Origin: Mycobacterium sp. MBM
GTDB lineage: Bacteria; Actinomycetota; Actinomycetes; Mycobacteriales; Mycobacteriaceae
Direction: 5' to 3'
Length of the DNA: 64,000 bases
NCBI GenBank assembly: GCA_021648845.1
Contig: JAKJHY010000009.1
Coordinates: 62,001-126,000, forward strand
Below are positions 19,560 through 27,791 of this stretch, piece by piece. Below the pieces are notes generated by a model. The model ran no database searches. It saw nothing but the letters and a program-made list of their open reading frames with translations, and had not been told where the DNA came from. The position numbers and the translations under genes are program-made. Every line of letters starts with the position of its first letter. Positions within the stretch are counted from its first letter, which is position 1.

Positions 19560-20258
19560 GTGGACTCCAACGGCAACCCGCAGGACTTGACAACGGTTGC
19601 GCAGGATTACCTGAAGGTCATCTGGACGGCCCAGGAGTGGTCCCCGGACAAGGTCAGCACCAAGCTGCTTGCCGAGCGCATCGGCGTGTCGGCGAGCACC
19701 GCCTCGGAGTCCATCCGCAAGCTGGCCGACCAGGGCCTGGTCGACCACGCGAAGTACGGCGCGGTCACGCTCACCGAGGCGGGTCGTCAGGCCGCCCTGG
19801 CCATGGTGCGCCGCCACCGGCTGATGGAGACGTTCCTGGTGCGGGAACTGGGCTACGGCTGGGATGAAGTGCACGACGAGGCCGAGATCCTCGAACACGC
19901 CGTATCGGACAGGATGCTCGACCGGATCGACGCCAAGCTCGGATTTCCCACCCGCGACCCGCACGGCGATCCCATACCGGCCCCCGACGGCCGGGTGCCC
20001 ACCCCGCCGGCCCGGCAGCTTTCGGTCTGCGCCGACGGCGAGGACGGCACCGTGGCCCGCATCTCCGACGCCGACCCCGAAATGCTGCGGTATTTCGACA
20101 GCGTCGGCATCGCGTTGGATTCCCGCCTGCAGGTGGTGGCCCGCCGCGATTTCGCCGGGATGATCTCGGTGGCCGTGCACAGCGCGGCCGACGATGACGA
20201 CGCGGTCACCACGGTGGACTTGGGAAGCCCTGCCGCGGAAGCGATCTGGGTGGTCTAA
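19560..20258 (+). CDS. mntR: DtxR/MntR-family metal-dependent repressor (SirR)
   Basis: Mn(II)- or Fe(II)-sensing repressor. It has 232 residues from GTG 19560. The frame stays open far upstream, but that stretch is antisense to ribF. The N-terminal winged helix has LLAERIGVSASTASESIRKL and GLVDHAKYGAVTLTEAGR. The dimerisation and metal domain has RHRLMETFLVRELGYGWDEVHDEAEILEHAVSD, with metal-site residues H, E and H. The C-terminal 80 residues are an SH3/FeoA-like domain (ADPEMLRYFDSVGIALDSRL). It is the orthologue by position of Rv2788 sirR, shown to act as MntR. It is convergent with the next gene by a 4-nt overlap. Confidence 0.92.
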   Translation: MDSNGNPQDLTTVAQDYLKVIWTAQEWSPDKVSTKLLAERIGVSASTASESIRKLADQGLVDHAKYGAVTLTEAGRQAALAMVRRHRLMETFLVRELGYGWDEVHDEAEILEHAVSDRMLDRIDAKLGFPTRDPHGDPIPAPDGRVPTPPARQLSVCADGEDGTVARISDADPEMLRYFDSVGIALDSRLQVVARRDFAGMISVAVHSAADDDDAVTTVDLGSPAAEAIWVV

Positions 20259-20875
20259 CGCACCATCTTCAGGTGCGCGCCGTCGAGGTTGCGGGGCACG
20301 GGCGCGGCAGCAGGGGCGGCGGAATGCACCAGCCGCAGCGACGGGCGGGCCGACTGCTCTGGCACGGCGATGGCGAGGTCTTCCAGCAGCGCGATACTGC
20401 GATCGAGCTGCTCGGCCCCGTCCTGCTCGATGGCCCCGACAATCGCGTCGTTGAGCAACTCACCGGCCACCTCGGAGGTGACGGTCAGCCGGGAACCCTC
20501 CTCGGCCGGGCTGATCCAGAATGTCAGGCGCGTCCGCATCCCGGATTCGCCGGCGCCGATCAGCACCAGCGTCCCGGGCGCGATCGCCGACTCGACCGTC
20601 CATTCGACGATATTGGAGACCCCGAGCATCACCGTCTCGGCGGTCATCCGGGCACCGGGCACGAACTGGGCGCGCGGCTCGGCCACCCAACGCTGGTGCA
20701 CCGTCAGCCAGTCCGCCCAGGTGCGCGGATCCGCGACCACCGACCACAGCGCCGCCGGGGCCGCCGACAGGGTCGCGTGCCGGGTCACGTGCCCGACGGT
20801 CGCGGCGCGGTTCTTCGCCCACGCGGGCTGGTAGTTGAACAGCGGGTGGTCGCAAACCGGTGCATGTGCGCTCAT
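20255..20875 (-). CDS. SRPBCC (START/Bet v 1-like) lipid-binding protein
   Basis: 206 residues. The SRPBCC fold spans about residues 30-175, with LWSVVADPRTWADWLTVHQR, MLGVSNIVEWTVE and AGESGMRTRLTFWI. These helix-grip proteins bind hydrophobic ligands. The N-terminal 25 residues and the Ala/Pro-rich C-terminal 40 are extra. It is a clear paralogue of the shorter SRPBCC protein at 27322-27762 inside the lipid operon, sharing VADPxTW, VMLG and the LDxSxxxL helix. It lies 124 bp downstream of the operon's last gene on the same strand, so it may be an additional member. Ligand unknown. Confidence 0.75.
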   Translation of the reverse strand: MSAHAPVCDHPLFNYQPAWAKNRAATVGHVTRHATLSAAPAALWSVVADPRTWADWLTVHQRWVAEPRAQFVPGARMTAETVMLGVSNIVEWTVESAIAPGTLVLIGAGESGMRTRLTFWISPAEEGSRLTVTSEVAGELLNDAIVGAIEQDGAEQLDRSIALLEDLAIAVPEQSARPSLRLVHSAAPAAAPVPRNLDGAHLKMVR

Positions 20876-20999
20876 GTCTGGTTCAACGCCCGCGGCGGGG
20901 CAAAAGTTCGCCGATAACCTGGGATTTGGCTAATAAAACCCGGCGGAAGCTGATGGCAACCTGATAAGGAGGTTTGCGTTGTCCTCCCAAGGCCCGCGC
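20876..20999. other. Gap between lipid operon and SRPBCC gene
   Basis: 124 bp. It holds a strong forward-oriented ribosome-binding-like AAGGAGG (20965-20971) and an AT-rich GGATTTGGCTAATAAAACC (20921-20939). No convincing gene starts after the forward AAGGAGG. Confidence 0.35.
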
Positions 21000-21848
21000 T
21001 CATCCGTGCAACCTGCGGTGGTACTGCGCGCGAGACTGCGCATCGACGACGCTGAAGGCCGTGTCGAAGTGCGTCACGCGCATGATCCGGTGCCGGACGC
21101 GGTCCGGCAACGCATTCGCGAGGGTGACCAGCGCGCCGAGCTGGCGCGGCACCGACACCACCGGACGACCGCTGCGAACGGCCGCGACGATCGCCGCGGC
21201 CGCATCGGCAGGTTCGACCTCCGAGATCGGGCGAACCCAGGCCGGCACGGAGTGACCCGCCGACAGTTCGGTGCGCACCACACCCGGCAACACGGCGGTG
21301 ACCCCGATACCCTCGGCCGCCAGCTCCAGGTGCAGGGCTTCGGTGAAACCGACCACGGCGTGCTTGGTGGCGCAGTAGGTCGCCAAGCCCGGGAATGCGC
21401 TCACCCCGGCCAGTGAGGCGATGTTGACGATGTGGCCGCCCCGATTGCGCATCCGCGCCGCGGCGAGTTTTGAGCCGTACAGGACACCGCGCAGGTTGAC
21501 GGCGACGATCCGGTCCGTCATCTCGTCGGATTCCTCGGCGAAGACCCCTGTCGGCATGATCCCGGCGTTGTTCACCAGGACGTCCAACGGCCCGAACCGG
21601 CTTTCGGTCTCGTCGAGAAAGCCGGCGAAGGTCGCCGGCTCGGTGACATCGAGCCGCAGTCCGCAGACCACCCCGCCGGTGATCTCGGCAAGTTCTGCCG
21701 CCGTCTTCTCCACCAAGGCCTCGTCGACATCCCCGAGCGCCACCCGGGCTCCGGCACGCGCGAAGGCCTCACCGGTGGCGCGGCCGATGCCTCGGGCGGC
21801 GCCGGTGACAGCCACCACCCGGCCTGACATTGTCGGCATCCTGGTCAT
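21000..21848 (-). CDS. Short-chain dehydrogenase/reductase (operon distal)
   Basis: NAD(P)-dependent oxidoreductase, 282 residues from ATG 21848, which shares ATGA with the stop of the ligase gene upstream. The cofactor motif is VVAVTGAARGIGRATGEAFA near the N-terminus, with the DV acidic motif later, NNAG (LVNNAGIMPTG) and the catalytic YCATKHAVVGF preceded by SLAGVSAF. The C-terminal 60 residues (SGRPVVSVPRQLGALVTLAN to the end) resemble the membrane-associating tail of SDRs that act on long-chain or steroid substrates. It is the eighth and last gene of the lipid operon. Confidence 0.88.
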   Translation of the reverse strand: MTRMPTMSGRVVAVTGAARGIGRATGEAFARAGARVALGDVDEALVEKTAAELAEITGGVVCGLRLDVTEPATFAGFLDETESRFGPLDVLVNNAGIMPTGVFAEESDEMTDRIVAVNLRGVLYGSKLAAARMRNRGGHIVNIASLAGVSAFPGLATYCATKHAVVGFTEALHLELAAEGIGVTAVLPGVVRTELSAGHSVPAWVRPISEVEPADAAAAIVAAVRSGRPVVSVPRQLGALVTLANALPDRVRHRIMRVTHFDTAFSVVDAQSRAQYHRRLHG

Positions 21849-23464
21849 GAGCACTCCTCCTGCAGGACCTTCTTCAGGACCTTTCCGGTTTCATTGCGCG
21901 GCAACTGGTCGATGAAGACGACATCGCGAGGAACTTTGTGGCGGGCCAACTGGGATCGCACGAACGCCCGGACATCGTCGGACCCGAGGCTCTCGCTGCT
22001 GCGAACAACGAAGGCGCGCAGTCGCTGTCCGAACTCCGCATCGCCGACCCCGACGACAGCGGCCTCCAGCACATCGGGATGCTCGGCGAGCAGGTTCTCG
22101 ACCTCCAGCGGGAAGACGTTCTCGCCGCCGGAAACGATCATGTCGTCATCGCGACCGTCGACGAACCACAAGCCGCTTTCGTCGAAGTGACCGGTGTCGC
22201 CCGTGGACAACAATCCGTCGACCGACTCTTTCTGCCCGCCGTCGGTGTATCCCTGGAAGCTCAACCCGCTGGACACGAAGAGCGTGCCGGTGCGACCGGG
22301 TTCGGTGATTCTGCGGCGGTGCTCGTCATAGGCGGCCATCGTGCACCCCAGCGGCGGCCGGCCCACCGTGCCCGGGGCCGCGCGGAGATCCTCGGGTGTG
22401 GCCACTGCCGCGACCGCTACCTCGGTCGAGCCGTACAGGTTGTACAGCACGTCACCGAAGGCGTCCGCCGTCCGCCGGCACAGCTCGGGAGAGAGCGCCG
22501 AGCCGGCGGCGAAGACCACCCGCAGCGAGGATGTGTCGTAGCGTGCGAGCGCATCCGGCCCGAGGTCCAGGATGCGGGTCAGCATGGTGGGCACCACGAT
22601 CAGCGCCTGCACCCGGTGTCGTTCGATCGCGACCAGTGCCGCGACAGGATCGAATCTGCGCGCCAAGATGACCCGGCTGCCCAGCGCGAGTCCCATGGTG
22701 CAGGTCGCCAGCCCGGTCGCGTGGAACATGGGAGCGGCCACGTAGTAGCTCGCATGCGCGGGCCACGGGATGCGGTCGATCAACTGGGCCGACTGCAGCG
22801 GGCTGACCCGGTTGCGCGGTGCTCCCTTGGGGGTTCCGGTGGTCCCGCTGGTCAGCAGCACGATGCCACCGACGGTGTCCGGCGCCGGCAGCGGGTCCGT
22901 GGGCTGGCCGGCGGCCATCGCCGTCAAACTCGTTCGCCCACAACCCCGCTCGGCCCAGCCGAGAACGCGCAGCACGCGCGGTTCCAGGACGTCGAGCAGA
23001 TCGGTGAACTCCTCGTCGGCGATCACGGCGGTGACGCGTTCCCGACGGCACACGTCGGCCAGCTGCGGACCGGCGAACCCGGTGTTCAACAGGACCACCC
23101 GTGCCCCGGTCTGCCCGGCCGCGAACAGCGTCAACAGCAATCCACGGTGGTTACGCGCGAGGACCCCGACCACCGCGTCGGGGCCGACGCCGTGCGCAGA
23201 CAGTCCATGCGCCAGCGCATTCGATTGGCGTCCGAGTTCGGCGAAAGTCAGGGTTCCGTGCTCGTCGGTCAGTGCCGGCGCCGAGCCGTACCGGGCGGCG
23301 CTGTGGCGTATCAGTCCGGCGAACGCGCCGTACTGCCGCATCCAACGCGACGCACGGACCGCCTGCACCGGCCGACGCGGATCCACCAGTCCCCGGCGTA
23401 GCAGCACCGACGCCGCCGCGACGCAATCTGTTGCGGTGGATACGATCTGGAAAGGATTCTTCAC
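21845..23464 (-). CDS. AMP-dependent acyl-CoA synthetase (FadD type)
   Basis: Activates a carboxylic acid as acyl-AMP and then acyl-CoA. It has 539 residues. The N-terminal RRGLVDPRRPVQAVRA segment is typical of mycobacterial FadD12-like enzymes. The AMP-binding P-loop is LLTSGTTGTPKGAP (203-216), with LYGSTEVAVAA (A5) near 340, STGDTGHFDESGLWFVDGRD (A7/A8) near 425, and the hinge-linked lysine in RNETGKVLKKVL near the C-terminus. It overlaps the hydrolase upstream and the SDR downstream by 4 nt each. The substrate is unknown. Position inside a complete beta-oxidation operon implies it starts that pathway. Confidence 0.9.
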   Translation of the reverse strand: MKNPFQIVSTATDCVAAASVLLRRGLVDPRRPVQAVRASRWMRQYGAFAGLIRHSAARYGSAPALTDEHGTLTFAELGRQSNALAHGLSAHGVGPDAVVGVLARNHRGLLLTLFAAGQTGARVVLLNTGFAGPQLADVCRRERVTAVIADEEFTDLLDVLEPRVLRVLGWAERGCGRTSLTAMAAGQPTDPLPAPDTVGGIVLLTSGTTGTPKGAPRNRVSPLQSAQLIDRIPWPAHASYYVAAPMFHATGLATCTMGLALGSRVILARRFDPVAALVAIERHRVQALIVVPTMLTRILDLGPDALARYDTSSLRVVFAAGSALSPELCRRTADAFGDVLYNLYGSTEVAVAAVATPEDLRAAPGTVGRPPLGCTMAAYDEHRRRITEPGRTGTLFVSSGLSFQGYTDGGQKESVDGLLSTGDTGHFDESGLWFVDGRDDDMIVSGGENVFPLEVENLLAEHPDVLEAAVVGVGDAEFGQRLRAFVVRSSESLGSDDVRAFVRSQLARHKVPRDVVFIDQLPRNETGKVLKKVLQEECS

Positions 23465-24294
23465 ATCACACCTTCCAGCCCGACGACCAGCCGTGCCACC
23501 GTCTCGGGATCGTCGAGTTGTGGGCAGTGTCCGGAGCGGGGCAATATCACCAGCTCACTGCCGGGAATCTGTTGATGTAGGCGCCTGCTGGCGTGCACAG
23601 GGATGATTCGATCCTTTGCTCCGTGCACCACCACCGTCGGGCAGCTGACGCACACACCGTGATGTCCCGCCGTGGTTTCCCGGGCATATTGCAGGGCATA
23701 CCGCCCCAGGTGAGCGAGTTCGGATCCGCCGGCCAACAGCTGAGTCCAATACGCCAGCACCTCGGGATCCGAGGCGGCCCCGGGACCGTAGAGCACCTGC
23801 CGAAGCGCTCGTGCCGCAACCCATTGCAAAACCCTGGATGGCACCGGCACACGGGCCACTCCCTGCCATACCCGCGCCGGGATGTCACCGTAGCGGGCAA
23901 GCCGCGCCAGCCAATGCCGGGCATTGACCGGGTCGTCGATCGCCACCAGACCCCGAACCAGCTGGGGCCGCCGATCGGCCGCCCGGACCGCGGTCGCAGC
24001 CCCGAGCGAATTGCCCACCAGCAGTGCGGGACCCGTCTCCTCGAGAATCGAATCGACGAAGGCATCGAACTGCGGTAGCAGTGGCCCCGGGTCGCGGGGG
24101 CCTGCCCGGCCGAAGCCGGGCAGATCCACCGCGACGGCGCGCCGTCCTTGTTCACCCAGACACGCGAGCACTGCGCGCCAGGTGTCGGCGCTGTCGGCGT
24201 AGCCGTGTAACAGCACCACCGCAGCGCCGTCCCCCGGCACCGATAGCATGCGGGTGTCGACACCGTTGAAGGTGGCCGGACACTCCGCGATCAT
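23461..24294 (-). CDS. Alpha/beta-fold hydrolase
   Basis: 277 residues. The oxyanion motif LLHGYADSADTW is near residue 30 and VDLPGFGRAG near 58. The nucleophile elbow is GNSLGAAT (Ser near 95), the acid is in GAKDRIIPVH and the histidine in RSGHCPQLDDPE, so the triad is complete. It could be an esterase, thioesterase or C-C hydrolase; nothing in the sequence decides which. It is coupled by ATGA overlaps to FadE21 upstream and the acyl-CoA ligase downstream. This suggests it releases the acid that the ligase activates, or cleaves a ring-opened intermediate. Confidence 0.88.
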   Translation of the reverse strand: MIAECPATFNGVDTRMLSVPGDGAAVVLLHGYADSADTWRAVLACLGEQGRRAVAVDLPGFGRAGPRDPGPLLPQFDAFVDSILEETGPALLVGNSLGAATAVRAADRRPQLVRGLVAIDDPVNARHWLARLARYGDIPARVWQGVARVPVPSRVLQWVAARALRQVLYGPGAASDPEVLAYWTQLLAGGSELAHLGRYALQYARETTAGHHGVCVSCPTVVVHGAKDRIIPVHASRRLHQQIPGSELVILPRSGHCPQLDDPETVARLVVGLEGVM

Positions 24295-25565
24295 CCCGCG
24301 AGCAGGCCCTTCGCGATATGAGTGACCTGCACCTCGTTACTGCCGGCGTAGATCATCAACGACTTGGCATCGCGGGCGAGCTGCTCGACACGGTATTCGG
24401 CCATATAGCCGTTGCCGCCGAACAGTTGCACGGCCTCCATGGCGACCTCGGTGGCGGCCTCCGAGGAATACAGCTTGATCGCCGACGCCTCGGCCAGCGA
24501 CGGAAGTGAACCCGCCCTCAGCCGCGCCAGCGTCTGGAACACCATGTTCTGCACGTTCATTCGGGCAACCTCCATCTTCGCCAACTTGAGCTGGATCAGC
24601 TGGAAGGCCGAGATCGGGGTGCCCCAGAGGACACGGGTTCGCGCATAGTCCAGGCTGAGCCGATGACACTCGTTGATGATGCCGAGTGACATCAACGCAA
24701 TGCCGACCCGTTCGGCGGCGAAATTCGCCCGGGCACTGTCGCGCCCGTCGCCGCCGGCGTGGCTTTCGGTCTCACCGAGCAACCGGTCTGGCGAGAGCCG
24801 GACGTTGTCGAAGAACAGTTCGCCGGTCGGCGAGGACATCATGCCCATCTTTTTGAAGGCCCGGCCCTGGGTGAGGCCCGGCATGCCCGAATCCAGCACG
24901 AACGTGAGGACCGGCCGGTCCCGGCGCTCGACGTCGGTGCCGTCGTCCAACTTGGCGTAGACCACCAGGACGTCGGCATCGGGACCGTTGGTGATGAACG
25001 TCTTCTGTCCGTTGAGGATGTAGTCGCCGCTGCCGTCACCCGCGCGCTTGACGTAGGTCTTCATGCCGCCGAAGGCATCCGACCCCGCATCCGGTTCGGT
25101 GATCGCCCACGCGGCGATCTTCTCCAGCGACATCAACTCGGGAAGCCAGCGTTCCTTCTGGGCCAGCGTGCCCCGACTCATGATGGTCGAGGCCCCCAGT
25201 CCCAGGCTGACCCCGATGGTACTGAGCAGACCGATGCTCACCGCGGCCAACTCGACCACCATCACCGCGGCCATCGACGCCTGTGCGCCGATATCGCCGA
25301 GTCCCCCGCCGGAGGACTTCGACTTCTCCTGCCGTGGCTCTGCCGAGCCCGCCGCGGACTCTTTGGCCCGTTGCCGGTCCAGCATCGACTTCACCGCGTC
25401 GGCGGCCATGGCGTCCAGGCCGAACTCACTGAAGAGCTTGCGCGCGAACGGGTACGGCGACAACTCGCCGGTCTCCAAACCGTCCAGATGCGGGCGGATC
25501 TCCTTGGCGATGAATTCGCGCACCGTGTCTCGCATGATGAGATCGGTGTCGGACCACTCGATCAT
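24291..25565 (-). CDS. fadE21: Acyl-CoA dehydrogenase FadE21
   Basis: FAD-dependent first dehydrogenation of beta-oxidation. It has 424 residues from ATG 25565 (MIEWSDTDLIMRDTVREFI), which shares ATGA with the SDR stop. The earlier in-frame reading lies inside that SDR. Typical motifs are IAAWAITEPDAGSDAFGG, KTFITNGPDADVLVVYAK, QLFGGNGYMAEYRVEQLARD and YAGSNEVQVTHIAKGLL. A Lys/Ser/Gly-rich insertion (about 65-95) is unusual for the family and probably a surface loop. Position and start match what I recall of Rv2789c FadE21. Confidence 0.9.
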   Translation of the reverse strand: MIEWSDTDLIMRDTVREFIAKEIRPHLDGLETGELSPYPFARKLFSEFGLDAMAADAVKSMLDRQRAKESAAGSAEPRQEKSKSSGGGLGDIGAQASMAAVMVVELAAVSIGLLSTIGVSLGLGASTIMSRGTLAQKERWLPELMSLEKIAAWAITEPDAGSDAFGGMKTYVKRAGDGSGDYILNGQKTFITNGPDADVLVVYAKLDDGTDVERRDRPVLTFVLDSGMPGLTQGRAFKKMGMMSSPTGELFFDNVRLSPDRLLGETESHAGGDGRDSARANFAAERVGIALMSLGIINECHRLSLDYARTRVLWGTPISAFQLIQLKLAKMEVARMNVQNMVFQTLARLRAGSLPSLAEASAIKLYSSEAATEVAMEAVQLFGGNGYMAEYRVEQLARDAKSLMIYAGSNEVQVTHIAKGLLAG

Positions 25566-26431
25566 GACGGCAGCCTGCCGGCAATGTCGTCGATCTGCCA
25601 CAGACCGTCGGTCTCGATCGTGTCCACATCGTGCCAACCGCGCAGTTGGGAGATGGCGCCGCCCTGCACCGCGTACACCTGCCCGGTGACCGGGCACTTC
25701 TCGGTCGCCAGATAGGCGACCAGCGGGGAGATGTTCGCCGGACTGAACAGATCGACCCCGCCGTCCTCGGGTTCGGCCATCAAGGCACCCATGCCGGGTG
25801 TGGCCAGCGTCAGCCTGGTGCGCGCAATCGGGGCGATGGCATTCACGCGCACGCCGTACCGCTCCAGTTCCTCGGCGGCGACCAGCGTCAGCGCGGCGAT
25901 CGCGGCCTTGGCCGACCCGTAGTTGCACTGTCCCGCATTGGGAATGGTGGTGCCGGAGCCCGAGGCGGTGTTGATCACCGCGGCGTTGGGCTGGTCTCCG
26001 GCCTTGGACTGCGCCTTCCAGTACGCCGCGGCGTGGCGCAACACCGCGAAATGGCCCTTGAGGTGCACCGCGATCACGGCATCCCAGTCGGACTCTTCCA
26101 TCGTCGGGATGAAACCGTCACGCAGGATGCCGGCGTTGTTCACCACGATGTCGAGGCGGCCGAACTCCTCGACCGCCTGCTGCACCAGAGATTGCGCACC
26201 GCTCCAGCTGGCTACGTTGTCGGTGTGCGCCACCGCCGCGCCCCCGGCCGCCCTGATCTCGGCCACCACGTCGTGCGCGGGACCGGCGTCCGTGCCGTCT
26301 CCGGTATTGCTTCCGCCCAGGTCGTTGACGACGACACTGGCGCCCTCCGCCGCGAACAGCAGGGCATGCTCACGGCCGATCCCGCGGCCGGCGCCGGTGA
26401 TGACGGCGACCCGCCCTTCCAATGCTCCCAT
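25562..26431 (-). CDS. SDR-family 3-hydroxyacyl-CoA dehydrogenase-like protein
   Basis: 289 residues. It carries VAVITGAGRGIGREHALLFA at the N-terminus, VVNDLGGSNTGDGTD, and DIVVNNAGILRDGFI. The catalytic Ser is in NTASGSGTTIPNAGQ and the Tyr/Lys in NYGSAKAAIAAL. This pattern, with the long glycine/aspartate insert after the second beta strand, is that of the dehydrogenase domain of multifunctional beta-oxidation proteins (HsdB-like). The reaction is probably 3-hydroxyacyl-CoA to 3-ketoacyl-CoA, acting between the MaoC hydratase encoded 3 nt upstream and the thiolase. Confidence 0.88.
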   Translation of the reverse strand: MGALEGRVAVITGAGRGIGREHALLFAAEGASVVVNDLGGSNTGDGTDAGPAHDVVAEIRAAGGAAVAHTDNVASWSGAQSLVQQAVEEFGRLDIVVNNAGILRDGFIPTMEESDWDAVIAVHLKGHFAVLRHAAAYWKAQSKAGDQPNAAVINTASGSGTTIPNAGQCNYGSAKAAIAALTLVAAEELERYGVRVNAIAPIARTRLTLATPGMGALMAEPEDGGVDLFSPANISPLVAYLATEKCPVTGQVYAVQGGAISQLRGWHDVDTIETDGLWQIDDIAGRLPS

Positions 26432-26434
26432 GTG

Positions 26435-27325
26435 TTATGCCTCCTCGGCGATCTCGGCCAAACCGTCGGTGATGACGAGGTCGGCTCCGCGTGCGGTTTC
26501 GAATGCGTAGCTGGTGATTCCATCGGCGCTGGATTGCCGCCAGATGGTGGTGGTCAGGTCGTCACCGGGCAGCACCATCTTCGAGAAGCGCACGGCGAAT
26601 CTCTTGAGTCGGTGCACGTCTGAGCCGGCCACCTCGGTCAACACGGCCCACGACGTGAAGGCCATCGTGCACAGCCCGTGCGCGATGATGCCGGGCAGAC
26701 CGGCGTCGCGGGCCACCTCGTCGTCGAGGTGGATCGGCATCGGGTCACCCGCGGCCGGGCTGTAGCGAAAGGTCTGATCGTCGTCGACATGCTGGGTCAC
26801 GGTGGCGACGGGTGAGTGGGCACGTAGCGCGTCGTCGAAGCGGTGACTGGGACTCAGTTCACCGACCGCCTTGCCCGCGTCGAATCCACGCACGAAGGTC
26901 GTCACATACTGCTCGTTGACCAATTCTCCGTCCTCGGTGCGGCATTCGAGGTAGATCGCCGCCCGGGTCCCGTTCTCGAGACCTTCGTAACCGATCATCT
27001 TGCCGCGGGAGACCAGCCGGTCACCGGGTTTGATCGGCCGATGGAAGTGAAAATCCTGTTCGCCGTGCACGACCCGAGGTATCAACTCGACGGGCAGCAC
27101 ATCGACCGCCGGCACCAACAATGCCTCGAAGACCGGCACGATGGCGAACACCGGAGGCGCAATGTGCCCCGCCCGGTGCGCGGCGATCGGATCGTTCGTG
27201 GCAGCGGCGTACTCCGCGAGACGGTCCCCGGTGACCTCGAAGCGCTCCTCATCGGTCCAGGTGTTCAGCCCGCTGTCATCGAAGACGAGTTCCGGATCGC
27301 TGGTCACGTTGTTGGTCACCGTCAT
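26435..27325 (-). CDS. MaoC-type double hotdog enoyl-CoA hydratase
   Basis: 296 residues with two hotdog halves. The N-terminal half (about 20-150) includes HGEQDFHFHRPIKPGDRL. The C-terminal half holds the hydratase-2 active site SPAAGDPMPIHLDDEVARDA followed by GIIAHGLCTMAF, containing the Asp and His of the catalytic dyad. This is the layout of (R)-specific 2-enoyl-CoA hydratases such as the ChsH/HsdB partners in steroid catabolism. The start is ATG 27325, sharing ATGA with the SRPBCC stop. It is the second step of the beta-oxidation round encoded here. Confidence 0.9.
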   Translation of the reverse strand: MTVTNNVTSDPELVFDDSGLNTWTDEERFEVTGDRLAEYAAATNDPIAAHRAGHIAPPVFAIVPVFEALLVPAVDVLPVELIPRVVHGEQDFHFHRPIKPGDRLVSRGKMIGYEGLENGTRAAIYLECRTEDGELVNEQYVTTFVRGFDAGKAVGELSPSHRFDDALRAHSPVATVTQHVDDDQTFRYSPAAGDPMPIHLDDEVARDAGLPGIIAHGLCTMAFTSWAVLTEVAGSDVHRLKRFAVRFSKMVLPGDDLTTTIWRQSSADGITSYAFETARGADLVITDGLAEIAEEA

Positions 27326-27762
27326 GCCGACGCCCGAGCCAGTGCGTCCAAAGCGTCCAGACTCTTGTCGAGCTGCTTGACACCGTCCTTCTCGACCGCC
27401 TTGGCCAGCGCCCCCTTGACCAGCGCTCCCTCGAAGTCACCGGCGACGGTGAATCGGGAACCGTTGCCGGCCGGCTCGATGGTGAAGGTGAATCGCGCCT
27501 TGACGCCCGCCATTCCGGTTCCACTGAGGACCAGGCGCCCGGGCGCTTCGACCTCTTCGACGGTCCAGTCGATCTTGTTGGCCATTCCCAGCATGACGAT
27601 CTTGGCGCTGAGTTTCACGCCGGCGGTCAGCGTGCTGGGCGGTTCGTCCAGCCACTTGTCGTGCACGGTGAACCACTTGTCCCAGGTCTGCGGGTCCGCG
27701 ACGGTTGCCCACAGATCGCCGGGTCCGGCGGACAGCTCGCGGGTTGCTTCGATATTTCCCAT
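27322..27762 (-). CDS. SRPBCC family protein inside the lipid operon
   Basis: 146 residues from ATG 27762, preceded by AGGAG (AGAAGGAGAACACC). It is a single SRPBCC helix-grip domain: LWATVADPQTWDKWFTVHDK, MLGMANKIDWTVEEVE, GMAGVKARFTFTIEP and a C-terminal helix. It probably binds the lipid substrate or an intermediate, or acts as a carrier. No catalytic residues can be assigned. It is a paralogue of the protein at 20255-20875. It lies 29 nt after ltp1 and is coupled to the MaoC gene. A longer reading from 27927 lies inside ltp1 and is rejected. Confidence 0.85.
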   Translation of the reverse strand: MGNIEATRELSAGPGDLWATVADPQTWDKWFTVHDKWLDEPPSTLTAGVKLSAKIVMLGMANKIDWTVEEVEAPGRLVLSGTGMAGVKARFTFTIEPAGNGSRFTVAGDFEGALVKGALAKAVEKDGVKQLDKSLDALDALARASA

Positions 27763-27791
27763 TGGTGTTCTCCTTCTGCGTGTTTGGACGA

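Noticed and set aside
20965..21416. AAGGAGG followed by TTG and a 145-codon forward frame
   Set aside because: The frame is antisense to a clear SDR gene and its composition mirrors it. The Shine-Dalgarno match alone does not support a gene.
25566..25928. Longer fadE21 start adding 121 residues
   Set aside because: The added residues are an out-of-frame reading of the upstream SDR. The ATG in the ATGA overlap gives the family N-terminus.
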